Assembly: GCF_003369915.1 (NCBI RefSeq)
Contig: NC_046675.1
Location: 28,644,001-28,708,000 of the forward strand
From: Drosophila miranda
Taxonomy: Eukaryota; Arthropoda; Insecta; Diptera; Drosophilidae
DNA length: 64,000 bases
Reading direction: 5' to 3'
The translations under genes were made by a program, and so were the position numbers. Of the stretch, positions 13,141 through 24,927 are shown piece by piece. The notes beneath the pieces were generated by a model. It was not told where the DNA came from. It was given only the letters and a program-made list of their open reading frames with translations, and searched no databases. Each line of letters begins with the position of its first letter. Within the stretch, counting starts at the first letter, position 1.

Positions 13141-16100
13141 TCACTCGCTGCAGGAATCATATTCGCTTTCGCTCTTTTTGATCTTCGTCTTGATGCTCCC
13201 TGAGGTTCCTGGTGTTCCCGGTGTCGTGGTGGTGGGCGATGCCAGGGTATTGTTGTTCAGGGAGGAGCCACCACCACCAATGGGCTTGTGGTAAGTGCTA
13301 GGCGGACTATCCAGACAATCGGATGAAGTGCAGACACGCTCTTGAATGATGAGCTTCCACAAACGCACCTCAATGCCAACGCTGGAAGAGAGAATATAAA
13401 TTTAGAAGAGCTTCGAATGAGAGGTATCTAGGCTATTCCCACCGCAATCCCAGACGCATGAGATCCAGCTTTTCCATATTGTAGATGAAATCCTCAAAGG
13501 TGAAGCCCTCATTCAGTATGAGTGTCTTTGAGAACTCATCAATATCCTGCTGCGTTAACCACTGCTCCAACTGCTCGTCTATCTCGTGCAGACCAAAGTT
13601 GTGCTTGTTAAGCTGTCGCCTGGGATTCCCAGAGAGTGCTGGACGTGCGCTTCCTGCTCCCCCCGCTGCCGCTGCATTGGGACTCATTCTATGGCACTTT
13701 TTGTTGAATCCATTGATGGTGCGTCTACGGAGGGAGATTCTTTGATTAGATATACATTAAACAGCTCTAAAACTCGCACCTTAATCTCTTCCTGCCGCCC
13801 ATGTAGATGTGGGCCAGCTCCTGGCTTATGTTGTGCAATGCCCGCATGCTCTGGCGCTGCTGCTCCATCATCTGGCGCTGCAGCTTGTGCTGATTCTCAC
13901 GTATGTCGCGCAATATGCGCACATACTCCACAGAACTGTGGAGTGCCCCATCGTAGCCAGAGTCCGAGGGCAGCACGCCGCCAGAACTGATGGAGGGGAG
14001 GACTTTCTCCAGGCACTGCTGCTTCTCCTGACTGTCCGAGGAGCCTGCATGCTGCAGCGGTGAGGTCTGTACGCTCTCATCATCGTTGCCAGATAGATCC
14101 TTGTCCGCCAGGTTGGCCCCCAGTTCCGGTGAGAAGATGGTGACGGCTGCCTGCACCGCACGCTTCACGAGATTATCTAAGGCGAACATCCAATGCGGCT
14201 TGATGCAGTGGTACCTCAGCACACAGACGACTACATCCTGAAAGGAGTACAGAGCCAAATGCAGATGATCCAAGGCCACTGCATCGTTGTTTAGCTTCTG
14301 CTTTAGCTCATTGATCGTTGCCTCCAAATGCTTCTCATTCTCGTTTATAATGTAGTCCCTTAATCCGCGTATCAGCACCTCCAAATCGCTCTTCCGGATG
14401 GCAATTGAATTTTGATCCGCGTCGATTTTCTTCAGCCAGATGTCACACATCTTGGACTCATCCAAAGCGAGGACTTTCGATAGAGTGGTGCGTCGCTGCG
14501 AGTCCTTTTTCAGCCTATAAAAGCCATCCGTTTCGCTCGTCTCACTGATGCTAGTGCGCAGCGATGGCGTAGAGGGTTCAATCTCGGGAGAGAGCAGAAA
14601 TCCGGAAGAGTTGCGGCGTTCCAGCAGGCTGGGCAGCTCATCAATATCCACAGAAGATGAGTGAGTAACGCTAAAGAGAAGCTCACACATTAGATTGGCT
14701 GTGAATGGGGATTGGGTGTGCGACTTACTCCAGTTCTGGTGTGGTGGGCGTATTGTAGGTGGTATTGTAGGTCAATGGAGCCGTCGTTTTATTTACCAGG
14801 CGATCCGCTGGCACCGAAATGCTCCTGCCAAAGTCCGTATTGATGGGTAAGCCAGGTCGCGGCTTGCGTGGTTTGCTGCACCAATCAAATGAGAATGTTA
14901 AATCAAGGAATAAATCAATGACTTGCCCCACTTACTCAGCCAGGAAGGGATCCTCCAGCAGCTGTGAGGCCGATGGTCTATCCAACACGCTTATGGCAAA
15001 GCAACGCAAAATAAAGTTCTTGGCATTCGTGGACAGCTCTACGGGTATATTTGGATGCTTCTTGTGGTACCCCACCTTGAACATGGCCGCCTGGGCGCAG
15101 CCGAGCTCAATGAACGGCGGTTTCCCGGTGGCCATCTCCACATTTGTGCAGCCAAAGGACCAGATATCTGCCGCCGGGCCATAGCCTCGCACCCCCTGAT
15201 CAATCACCTCGGGCGCCATGTACTGCAGGGTGCCAGTGAAGGTCTCCGTCATGGGATTGATGCGCGCGAGTCGCTTGGAGGTGCCAAAATCGGAGATCTT
15301 GACGACACCACTGTACGTGTTCACCAGAACATTGTCGCCCTTGATGTCGCGATGGACAATGTCCTGCTCGTGCAGGTACTTGAGTCCCTCCAGTATCTGC
15401 TTGGAGTAGAAGGCCATGGTGGACTCGTTGTCCTTGAGCGGACCCCATTTGGTCTCGAGCAAATCGGATAGCGATCCTCCCGGCACCTGCTCCATGAAGA
15501 TCTTGAAGAAACCATCCTCCGAGCGTGAGCCCAAATACTGTACAATATTCCGATGCCGCAGCTGCGAGTGGAGCTTGATCTCTTCGTGGAGTGGCTGCAC
15601 ATCCTGCGAGTTTTTCTCCGGCACCTCCTTGATGGCAATCCGCACTTGCGTTTGCTTATCCCTGGCGGCATACACTGTGCCGTAGGTGCCCTTGCCCAGG
15701 ACCATCTTGCGATTCTGCTCATCGTAATCGTATTCGTACTGGAAGAAAAATTGGGATAACAATTTAGTGGTGGTTTTTAGGGGAACCTAACCTAATCTAT
15801 CGATATCGATAATTATCGATATCGATTACTTATCGAACCTTAAATGATTACATGTACATATTCTATCATTTTTTGACCATTACATAATTTATCGATGAAA
15901 TTTGATCAGAAAAAAATCACTTTAGCACTCAAGACTCACCTCTATTTGTGCATCGTCATTGCTGAGATTAACAAACACCTCCTGATCGGCCGTCATTTCC
16001 AATATCAAATCGTAAAACTTTTGCCGGCACTCGGACGATGGAAAGTAGATTTGAAAGTCATCCGAATTGTGATGGACATAAAGATACGCGCAGCGATCAT

Positions 16101-18190
16101 CGCGCTTGTACAGGCTCACGGATTTGATTTTCGAGGCCACAAAGATGAAATCGTGGAGCTTCTTGCAGGTGTTCTTTGAGTGCGCCAGACAGATGTTCAC
16201 AATCTGTATGGATTTTTCATCGGCATCCATGTTGATGGTCACATAGCTGGGCATATAGATCTTCTGTGGCTCGAGGATCTATCCGAAAAGGGAGAGATTA
16301 TCGAAGATCTTTAGATGATACTCTTTAGACACTCACCAATATGGGAAATCGTATGCTGTTCTTAATCTCCTCTGTATTTGTGGCCTCCAAGAAGAAATCC
16401 ATCCAGAACTGAAAGACCTGCTCTTCGATGGGGGGCATACGATCCTCGGGCTTCTTGCGGAACCTATGGATCAACGAAATGTTGCCAATCGTTGACTTTA
16501 GATACCAATTGGGGGGCTTCAGCTTGAACATGCATTCGGCCGCCTGAATGGCCTTGGCATAATCCTCGGCCAGCACAGAGATCTCAAAGAATGTGGCCAC
16601 ATCCCAGTATTCGCTCAGCGTCGAGAGGCTGCCCTTTTTCCCGATGAGATTGTTCAGGGTCATGCCAATGTGCTGCAGTTCCTCCGTGTTGCTGAATTCC
16701 TTGCCCTCGATGACCAGCAGAGTGGCCAGATTGATGCCCGCGTACTCATTTGGCTGCACTTCGAAGCTCTGGCGGTACCATTTGATGGCATGCGCCAGAC
16801 TGGTGGCGTCCGTGTAATCCGACTCCACAAAGATGTCCTTGTAGATGCGACCGCACAGGCACAGCATGTCCGGGAAGTGGTTCTCCTTCTTTTCGAGGGC
16901 TTTCAGTGATGACTCCAGGGCCTTCTCTCTATCCCCCTTGCGGTTTCTGCGATTCAGGGCAAAGGCATAGAGGAAACTCATGTTTCCCGCCTCCACAAAC
17001 TTGCGGGTGTTTGGTATATTCTTCAGATCATTAACCAGCCGCACCATGGCATCGTAGTCCTGCACATCCCTTAGCGAGCACATAAAACTGTGCACCACCT
17101 CGCCGGAGAGTACATGCGGATCATCCAGACGCTTGCGCATCTCATGGAGTATGCTCTGCAGCTTGGCTCCATTGGTGGCATACGTATCCCTGGCTGTCCG
17201 CATGTCGCTCAAGAACTTTTCCCTCATGTGTGCTCTGAAAAAGAGTTATGATTAGCAGCAGAAACTAAACATCCAGACAGACATCCATTTACTTTGATTG
17301 GATTTCTACATCTTGAAGCTTTCTACGGAGACGACCTTGCAGTGTGCTCACGCGTCCGTCTCCGGGTTGATCTTTGCTATTGGGTTGATTGGTCAAAAGA
17401 CAGCTGTTGCTCTCTGCATTCAGTTTGTAGCTGAGAAACAAGTAATTTCCACAAGAGACCTAAAGGAGAGAGAGGGAGAGGTGTACACATTTTAATGACC
17501 GCCAGTGTAGGTGTGCCCGTCAGTGTTGGATGTTTGCGTGGGTGGGCGATTAAAAATAACAATAATGCGAGCTATATAGTCACCGGAAATAGAAAAACAA
17601 CAAACAATCGCCAGGAAACATGACTTGTTGCTGCCGTTTCAAACACATATTGCTTAACATTTTTATCTTATCGGAAATGCCCCCGTCGCTCCGTTGCATC
17701 ATTCGCAGTAAGATGTTTGCGGCTGGACTGCCACAGAGGGCACACAGGGCACACAACACCTCTCCCAGTCCCAACACCAACCTCAAACCGAGATAATACA
17801 CACCTTAAGGCTGAGCGTCTGTTTGGATTCCACATCGTTGTAGATTAAGATGATTTCCTTCATGCCAAAACTCTCCCGCACCCCATAGTGATACGAGAGC
17901 GTTCGCTGCTGGGCCAAAACACTCAAATCTATCACCGCAACATCGGCATTGTAGAATGTTTCCATCACATTCGATTCGCCGAAATCCAATTTCTCAAACT
18001 GCAAGAAAACGGCACCAATTTGGTTTCATTTTATTTGTAAGGAATTTCCCATAGGTCAACCAACTCCCACCTGGACACGCTGAAAGTTAGCCCCGGCCGC
18101 CTGTACGGCCCGTTTGACCTCCTCCAGGGCACAGATGCGATCTTCCAGATGATCGCCCACGACGGTATCAATTACACAAACAACGTCCAT
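13141..18190 (-). CDS. Ask1: Apoptosis signal-regulating kinase 1 (MAP3K, JNK/p38 pathway)
   Basis: A stress-activated MAP kinase kinase kinase, also called Pk92B. Ten exons on the minus strand: 18190-18071, 17998-17804, 17459-17293, 17234-16337, 16278-15940, 15738-14936, 14875-14729, 14670-13780, 13724-13443 and 13381-13141. All junction phases agree and give 1360 residues. The N-terminal region ([19 protein letters not shown]) and the following TPR-like helical region match the ASK regulatory domains. They are followed by the PH-like segment ending [15 protein letters not shown]. The kinase domain has [13 protein letters not shown], the lysine in [24 protein letters not shown] and APEVIDQG. 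The C-terminal part holds [10 protein letters not shown], a coiled coil, and a SAM-like end with [18 protein letters not shown]. The start ATG at 18190 opens the first conserved exon ([13 protein letters not shown]). Confidence 0.97.
15799..15826. promoter_or_regulatory. Perfect 28-bp palindrome of four ATCGAT units
   Basis: The sequence reads identically on both strands, centred on AATT, and contains three perfect TATCGATA octamers (starting 15798, 15804 and 15814). TATCGATA is the DNA replication-related element bound by DREF, usually found in promoters. Here it sits inside the 201-bp Ask1 intron upstream of the kinase-domain exon. The symmetry is seen directly. A regulatory role is inference. 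Confidence 0.6.
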
Positions 18191-19855
18191 AGCTGCGGGC
18201 TATTCCTGGCACCGATCGACCGATGGCTGGACGGATGGATGGATGGACGGGGGTCTTGCTGCCGCAATCAGGGCGTATTTAAGGTACTTTCTGTTGGCCA
18301 AAATCGCGCACTTCAATTGTAAACACCTTCATTACCACATACTTGTGGCCATTGCATTGTGTTAATTGCCGTGCAACGAAAAATAAATCAAAAATCGAAA
18401 ATTATCAATAAATAAAGAAATTTGTAGAAATGTGACTTTCGATCAAATATACCGTCCAGCCTTAGGAATATACCGAAATATTTAAAAATATATACCGTAA
18501 ATATACTGACGAGCTAAAGTTCTATTTTACATATTCCCCGTTTTTGATATTCCGTAGAATATTACCATCTATATAGAACATTTAGCAATGCCCACATAGT
18601 TTTATACGATTGTTGAATCAATTTTCTACTTAACTGGCTTATTCTAAATACTTTCTTTTATTGCATTTTGCGTAAAAAAAGGTTTTAGCGAAAAAGGTCA
18701 AACAAATGAAACGTAATAAAACGTAAGAGAAAAATCGTTCCAATTGCTCAATTTCTTTATTCCGTTGTATAATGCTGCCCTAAAACCCACATAATTTTAG
18801 GCCATTAACGAATACATTTTGTACCTGATTGACTAGTTTTAAGTACTCTCTTTTATTGTATAGTGTATAAAACAGGGTTTAAGGAAAAAAGGTCAACAAA
18901 AAACAGTTCGTGTGTCTGCAATTGACATTTTTATTGGCACTAAGTGGTGCAGAAACTAGTTCCAGTTCCAGTAATTAAAGTAGACATGAAGACGCGCCAA
19001 AACACGCCCGGGGCGTTGCATTCGAGTTGCGAAACTATCTAGGACCCCATACCCATACTCGCCTTGCATCATGTTGAATCACGCAAATCCCAGGCAGCTT
19101 CAAGGCACGCAAAGACAATGACGCCAGTCCCACTTCCTTCTCCTTCTGCTCCGTCGCTTCTTCGCACTCCGCCTTGGTGTCGAGGACGCATAACGGCAGT
19201 AACGTAAGTGAGTATGGAATGTCACGTCAACCGGAGTTTGTGCATAGGTATACCCTATTTGGTTAATATAATATCAAGAAACTGTTTTAAAACGTAATTA
19301 GTTAAAAAATTATCTCAGATTTTTATGTTTTAGACATATTAATGCATATGATTAGGGTCTTGTAAGTATATCTCCATCCCGATACCCATTCTTGGTTTCT
19401 GTAAGAAGACCAAAACCTTCAAAATATCGTTGAAATACCGTTAAAACAGAGACTGACTAGTTTCTGCATATAATGGAGCCTGAGATGACAAACATTTTCT
19501 CAATTCTATAATATCCATTTCCACAGGGTATGCAAATGTTGCACAATTCGCGCCATGTTGAGGAACAATTGGGACTTAAGCCTTATTTAATATTTCCATA
19601 TGAGTATTATAATGTAAAGCATATAGATTATGTTTTGTAAGAATATTTAACAAAAACAGGAAATATAAGCGTAACAAAAGAATTATTCAATAATATAACA
19701 AGTTCTTAAGTGTTTTCTAAATAAATGTCATTTCATCATTAACCAGCAAAAAGCTTGACAAACATAAAATTAAAGATGCAATAGAAATCGGACACAATCA
19801 GGCATATTGTTGTTGTTCGACGCCTTTTTCGCGTATCTCCAGTTAAGAACTTTCG
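18191..19855. other. Intergenic region upstream of Ask1
   Basis: It holds the Ask1 5' end on its left and the 3' UTR of the zinc-finger gene on its right. I see no coding sequence. Two segments, about 18580-18720 and 18765-18905, look like an old, diverged duplication: both run from a CCCACATA-AATTTTA type start, through TTTCTTTTATTG/CTCTTTTATTG, to AAAAAGGTCAA(A)CAAA. Confidence 0.55.
18580..18905. repeat. Diverged tandem duplication upstream of Ask1
   Basis: Two copies of roughly 140 bp share an ordered series of short matches, including CCCACATA, CTTTTATTG, and the block ending GAAAAAGGTCAAACAAA / GAAAAAAGGTCAACAAA. Similarity is partial, so the exact borders are approximate. Confidence 0.4.
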
Positions 19856-21374
19856 TCAAAGCCTTTTCTCCTTCTTTTTGGAGCACCCTTGCTTATGTTT
19901 CTCGTAAAGACGTTCGCCACTGTGAATATTACGAAAATGGTGCTTTAGCGCGTAATTATCTCTATATTTTTTGTCGCACTGCGAGCAATCGAAAAGTCCT
20001 TCGCCAGTGTGGGCCCGAATGTGCATAACCAGAGAATACTTGCGAATAAATTTCTTGCCGCAAGTCAAGCAATCGTAAGGACGTTCGCCAGTGTGAATAC
20101 GAGTGTGCTCATCTAGGTGAATCTTGCGCGTATATTTCTTCTCGCAATACGTGCACTCGAAGGGACGCTCGCCAGTGTGAGCACGCATATGCCTAGTCAG
20201 GTTGTTTTTAAACGTAAATTTCATACCGCACTCCTGACACGTAATATTCCGTTTTCTGGTTGGGGATAAAATACACATTAAGACGAAAATATATAATGGA
20301 AAAGATGGACTCACTTTGGCAAGGATTCGGTCGTGCAGTCCTTCTTCGTGGGGTTTGATATAGCAGGTTCGGGGTCAGTGAGCTTCATCCTGATGTGAAT
20401 AAAAAAGTATTAAATGTCTATTTAATCATTCGATGATTGAAAACCTACATCTTTACCAATGGTGGACTGTCACTGCAGGAGAGCATTTCACAATCAATCT
20501 CCTCGGAGTCCGAGTCGATCTGTTTCGTGGCACTAGGGGGCGTACCTCCTTGGCTACGCTCCAGTTGGCCTTGCTCACCAGCGTGCTCTTTACTGTGGAT
20601 CTGCAGATAAAGTATTTCGATGAATTCTGCATTGCATTCTTGGCATTTAAACATGCCAACGTCGCTGTGTTTGACACGGTGCTTCATCACCTCATCCATG
20701 TTCGGAAATGAGTGCGGGCAACGCGTGTACTCTAAGGCTGCCATTGGAATGTCGTCCTTGGTATGTCTCAATAGACTGCTTTGACCATGTTCATTAGAGT
20801 GCTCTTTACTGTGGATCTGCATATAAAGGATGTCGATGAATTCCGCATTGCATTCTTGGCATTTAAACAGGCCAACGCCGCTGTGCTTGACACGGTGCTT
20901 CATCGCCTTATTCATGTTCGGGAATGAGCGCGTGCACTCTAAGGCTGCCAGTGGCATGTGCTTTTGTTGATGTCTTCTTAGGCTACGTTCGTTTACATAA
21001 AAGCGTGAGCACTGGGGACATTTATGGCACGTCTTATTAATGTGAAATTCGAGCTTGTACTGTGAGTCAAAACATTTATAGCATTGCGGACACAAAAGTT
21101 CAGCGGTACTACGAATTTTTCGGTACTACGTGTTCTTACTTCCAAGAGGCTTTATTTTGCTCCTTTAATGAGAAAATTAGCAACGATTCGCTTTTAAAAG
21201 CCAAGTACTTACATTTCGGCCGTCTGGTTGTTCTTGTGACTGGTGGTATGTCTTTTCAGGTGGTACTCAGTTATGAATCCAGGCACACTCGGCACACTTT
21301 CGCCATCCTTGGCACTTGTGTTTACGGCAGAAAAGATGAGTCCATGCGCTTTTTGATTTCCGACTGCAGGCCAT
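19856..21374 (-). pseudogene. C2H2 zinc-finger gene with a 5' frameshift and two damaged fingers
   Basis: Four exons are inferred on the minus strand: 21374-21213, 21108-20457, 20382-20315 and 20255-19856. The last exon holds four clean C2H2 fingers with TGERPF/Y-type linkers (CQECGMKFTFKNNLTRHMRAH and three more), typical of DNA-binding regulators. Exon 2 has further fingers, including CPQCSRFYVNERSLRRHQQKH. Exon 1 starts MACSRKSKSAWTH and reads CAECAWIHN, then hits TGA. The rest of the same finger (EYHLKRHTTSH) continues in another frame, and the downstream splice phase also needs that shift. This means either a real 1-bp insertion or 2-bp loss, or an assembly error. I do not recognise the exact fly gene. 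If the frameshift is an error, this is a normal zinc-finger protein of about 425 residues. Confidence 0.65.
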
Positions 21375-21910
21375 ATGCTCAGCTGTAGCTTAAAACGGTA
21401 TAAGGGGTTAAAGTATGCCAGTTTCTACTATTCAAATTATACAAAAGGCATCTCTAAATCTTGTTAATTTTGTATGATAAAAGCACAAACTAACGCACAT
21501 GGGAGGTTTTTTAATGTATTTTGTGGATGGTTTTTTTACGGTCTTAAAACTACGCGCAATTTTCCAACCAACACTAAACAGGTTGGCAGCACTACAGCAG
21601 TCAGCTGATTGGTGATCATTTGGTGAGTCCATGCGCTTTTTGATTTCCGACTGCAGGCCATATGCTCAGCTGTAGCTTAAAACGGTATAAGGGGTTAAAG
21701 TATGCCAGTTTCTACTATTCAAATTATACAAAAGGCATCTATAAATCTTGTTAATTTTGTATGATAAAAGCACAAACTAACGCACATGGGAGGTTTTTTA
21801 ATGCATTTTGTGGATGGTTTTTTTACGGTCTTAAAACTACGCGCAATTTTCCAACCAACACTAAACAGGTTGGCAGCACTACTGCAGTCAGCTGATTGGT
21901 GATCATTTGG
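21337..21910. repeat. 287-bp tandem duplication, two near-identical copies
   Basis: Copies 21337-21623 and 21624-21910 align without gaps. I count three mismatches (CTCT/CTAT, AATGTA/AATGCA, CTACAG/CTACTG in context). Copy 1 contains the start codon and first 38 bases of the zinc-finger gene and its upstream sequence. Copy 2 repeats that start region further upstream. The low divergence implies a recent event. Confidence 0.95.
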
Positions 21911-22136
21911 GCGATACAATTGCGGCGCGAATACAGGGTGCCTATCGAAAGATTCAAATTGAAAGTGATGATACACTTCAATAAGGAAACTGTAAAGCTA
22001 CTGCTTTTTCACTTCCTGATGAAGTTTGACTTAAATAAAAGGACAAATGGACAAATAAGAAGCACAATATTTGTATACAAAATATTCCACATTTAAAAAC
22101 GTTTTACTTGATTAAAAAACGATCGGATCTTTTCAC

Positions 22137-23498
22137 TTAACTAGCGTACTCCTTGAGAATGGAGCCTGCAATTACCAAACGCTGAATCTCAGAGGTGCCC
22201 TCGTAGATCTCCGTGATGCGTGCATCGCGATAATGGCGTTCCGCTGGCATATCTGCGACATATCCCATTCCGCCCAGAATCTGAATGCATTGGTGGGAGC
22301 ACAAAGTAGCCGCCTCAGAAGCTGCCAATTTGGCCATTGCCGCCTCTTTTGTATACGCCTGCTTGTTGTCTTTCAGCCAGGCGGCACGCCAGGTCAAGAG
22401 TCGCGCCGATTCCATTGCCAGCGACATGTCGGCAATCTTTTGTTGAATGGACTGCAGTTTGGAGATGGGTTTTCCAAAGGCCTGACGCTTCTGAGCATAG
22501 TCCACAGCCAGCTCCAAAGCGGCCTGACCAATACCCAATGCCTGGCCGGCAATCCCAATGCGTCCGGCATCCAATGTTTGCATCGCAATTTTGAAACCGA
22601 AACCCGGCTCACCCAGCATGCTGTCCTTGGGAATTTCGCAGTCTTCGAATATCAGCTGGCACGTGGAGGATCCTCTGATGCCTAGTTTGTCCTCCTTCTT
22701 GCCCAGCGAGAAACCTTTCAAGCCTTTAGGGACAATGAAGGCAGAGATACCTTTGTGTTTCAGCTGCTTGTTCGTCGTGGCAAATACCACTGCTGATCCC
22801 GCCTCAAAGCCATTCGTTATCCACGCCTTGGTTCCATTGAGGACATAGTGATCCCCCTTCTCGGTGGCTACGGTGGAGGCAGCACCGGCATCCGAGCCAT
22901 TGCCCGGCTCCGACAGAGCAAAACATCCAACTCGCTCTCCAGTCGTGTATGGCGTGATGAAGGCTTCCTTCTGGGCGGCATTGCCAAAGCCCAGTAGTGG
23001 ACCGAGATACAGGGAATTGTTGACCGACATGATGACTCCAGCAGAGGCACAGCCGCGAGAGATCTCCTCCATGGCTATCGCATACGCCAGATAATCCAAT
23101 CCAGTGCCACCTGTTGAGCCAGAGACAACCTGTAGCTTCTATAGAGGGCTTTTCCCACAGTAAATACCTAGTTCCTCGGGTATGGCCACCGACATGACGC
23201 CCAGCTCCCCCATCTGCTTGATCTGCTGCGCCGGGTACAGATGCTCTCGATCGAATTTCGCTGCATTTGGACTCAGTTCGGCGTTGGCAAAGTCGCGGCA
23301 GGTCTTCTGCAGCATCTGATGGGTGTCGGGGAGTGCGGCAATGGAGGCGATCTGTCGCATCGGCACGGATCTGCGTGCTGGGGGAGAGCATTATCATTAA
23401 AGATCTTGCATATAAAGGCCGATTCGACCGATCGAGATCAAAGTCCATGGGCACTTCAGCATACCTATATTTAAGGAGCGGCTGAGGACAGACTGCAT
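22137..23498 (-). CDS. Arc42: Short-chain-type acyl-CoA dehydrogenase, mitochondrial
   Basis: A flavin-dependent enzyme of mitochondrial fatty-acid beta-oxidation; it introduces the alpha-beta double bond in short acyl-CoAs and passes electrons to ETF. Three exons: 23498-23465, 23377-23168 and 23110-22137, giving 405 residues. The N terminus ([20 protein letters not shown]) is Arg/Ser-rich and acid-free, as expected of a mitochondrial targeting peptide. Family signatures seen are [14 protein letters not shown], the WITNGFEAG region, [13 protein letters not shown], and the C-terminal [35 protein letters not shown], which contains the catalytic glutamate of SCAD-type enzymes. The name Arc42 follows the 92B gene order and strong SCAD similarity; the paralogous fly SCAD is the alternative. 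The 5' end is divergent from the next zinc-finger gene, 268 bp apart. Confidence 0.88.
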
Positions 23499-23766
23499 GA
23501 TGGCTGCTGGTTATATTTTTAACTAATTATAATTTTTAAATATTGCATAAAACCAGTCTAAAAACGACTTAAAAACTTGTTAATTAATTAAAATTAAAAA
23601 TAATTAATGTGACCAAAGTGAAGCAACATATTGTTGTTATGGTATTTTTTGCCGAATGGTTGCCCCTCAGTATTTTTGTATTTGCTGTTGCTTGTAACAC
23701 TGGCTCGCGTGGGAGCTCTTTTTATTATTAAAAAAATCAACAAATCGGCAGAAAAGCCAAGCCAAA

Positions 23767-24817
23767 ATGAGCGAGGAGGAATTCCTCGAGATAGAACCGC
23801 TCGGGTATGCGACCGACGATGAGGTGGAATGTAAGTACATGGCAACAGGCAGTTGGCAAAGGAATAATATGTATCACTTTGCTTTGTGATTGAGCAGCAT
23901 TCATAGACGTCGAACCCAAAGAACAGATACAAGAAGACAAGCCGGTGAATAAAACCAAACGACTCGTTTGCATGATTGACGGCTGTAGCTACAAGACGGA
24001 CAGGAGACGGGATATGCGTCGACACCGTCGTTCGCAGAAGCACATCGGTGACATGGCGAATATTGCCGATTCGGACTCGGATTTCGAGAGACCTTTGTAC
24101 AACTGCCCCTTGTGTTCGTATACGACAGCGAAGAAATTCTGTTTTGACCGGCACAATATGTCGACGAAACATCGATGCAAGGTGCAGGCACAAGAGGATC
24201 CATTACTCAGAAAAGAGAAAGTTAAGATATTGCAATCGGCGCGCCGTGACTCCACATCATCGCAGGAATCCGATGGAGTCATGTACACCTGTGCGGCTTG
24301 CGAATACACAACACACCGCAAAGAATCATTTAAGCTGCACAAGATGAAGCGAAAGCATCGCTATATAATGGATATCATGAAGAAGAACAATCAAATCATC
24401 ACGTCCGGACCCATGGCGCAGGGTGACGAAGTAGAATACACACCGCCAGAGTCTGAGGACGAAGCGGTCTTGCCCTGGAATGCGACGTTTTACTGCGACC
24501 TTTGTGAATACCAAACCACCACTCGATATAGCTTTCTCCGCCACAAAAAGTCGAAAAAGCACCAAGCAAGAGCTAAGGAAATCGAGGATATGGAAGAAAA
24601 GTCCGACAGTTTACCGGATGCTGAAACTTTCGTAACTTCCGAGCCGGAGGTGCAGCAGGAACAGGAGCTGGAGTACGAGGAGACCATTGAATACGATCCT
24701 TTGGTGCAAGAGGAAGTGGTGGTGGAGCAGGAACCAGATTTCCAGGAGATCATTTATTTGCCCGAAGGGGAAACGGGCGAGGAGCAACATTACTTCATAG
24801 TGTTGAGCAACGATTAG
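23767..24817 (+). CDS. Four-finger C2H2 zinc-finger protein with acidic C terminus
   Basis: Two exons, 23767-23830 and 23898-24817, encode 327 residues. The start MSEEEFLEIEPLGYATDD is acidic. Four evenly built C2H2 fingers follow, all with the long H-x(5)-H-like spacing of the matrin/U1-related type: CMIDGCSYKTDRRRDMRRH, CPLCSYTTAKKFCFDRH, CAACEYTTHRKESFKLH and CDLCEYQTTTRYSFLRH, each continuing to a final K(K)H. The tail after residue 230 is very rich in Glu with several Tyr. This pattern suggests a nucleic-acid-binding nuclear protein with an acidic interaction tail. I do not recognise a named gene. A polyadenylation signal is at 24922-24927. It shares a 268-bp divergent promoter with Arc42. 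Confidence 0.85.
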
Positions 24818-24921
24818 CAGAGCACTTTTTCTGCGCAGATTTCACGCGCACGCACTGGGGAACTTTGTTTAACGTTTTTTATGTTTTTCTCTGCACATAA
24901 ACTGTAAATTAAGCACAAAAA

Positions 24922-24927
24922 AATAAA
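24922..24927 (+). terminator. Polyadenylation signal, four-finger zinc-finger gene
   Basis: AATAAA about 105 bases after the stop codon of the preceding zinc-finger gene. Confidence 0.6.
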
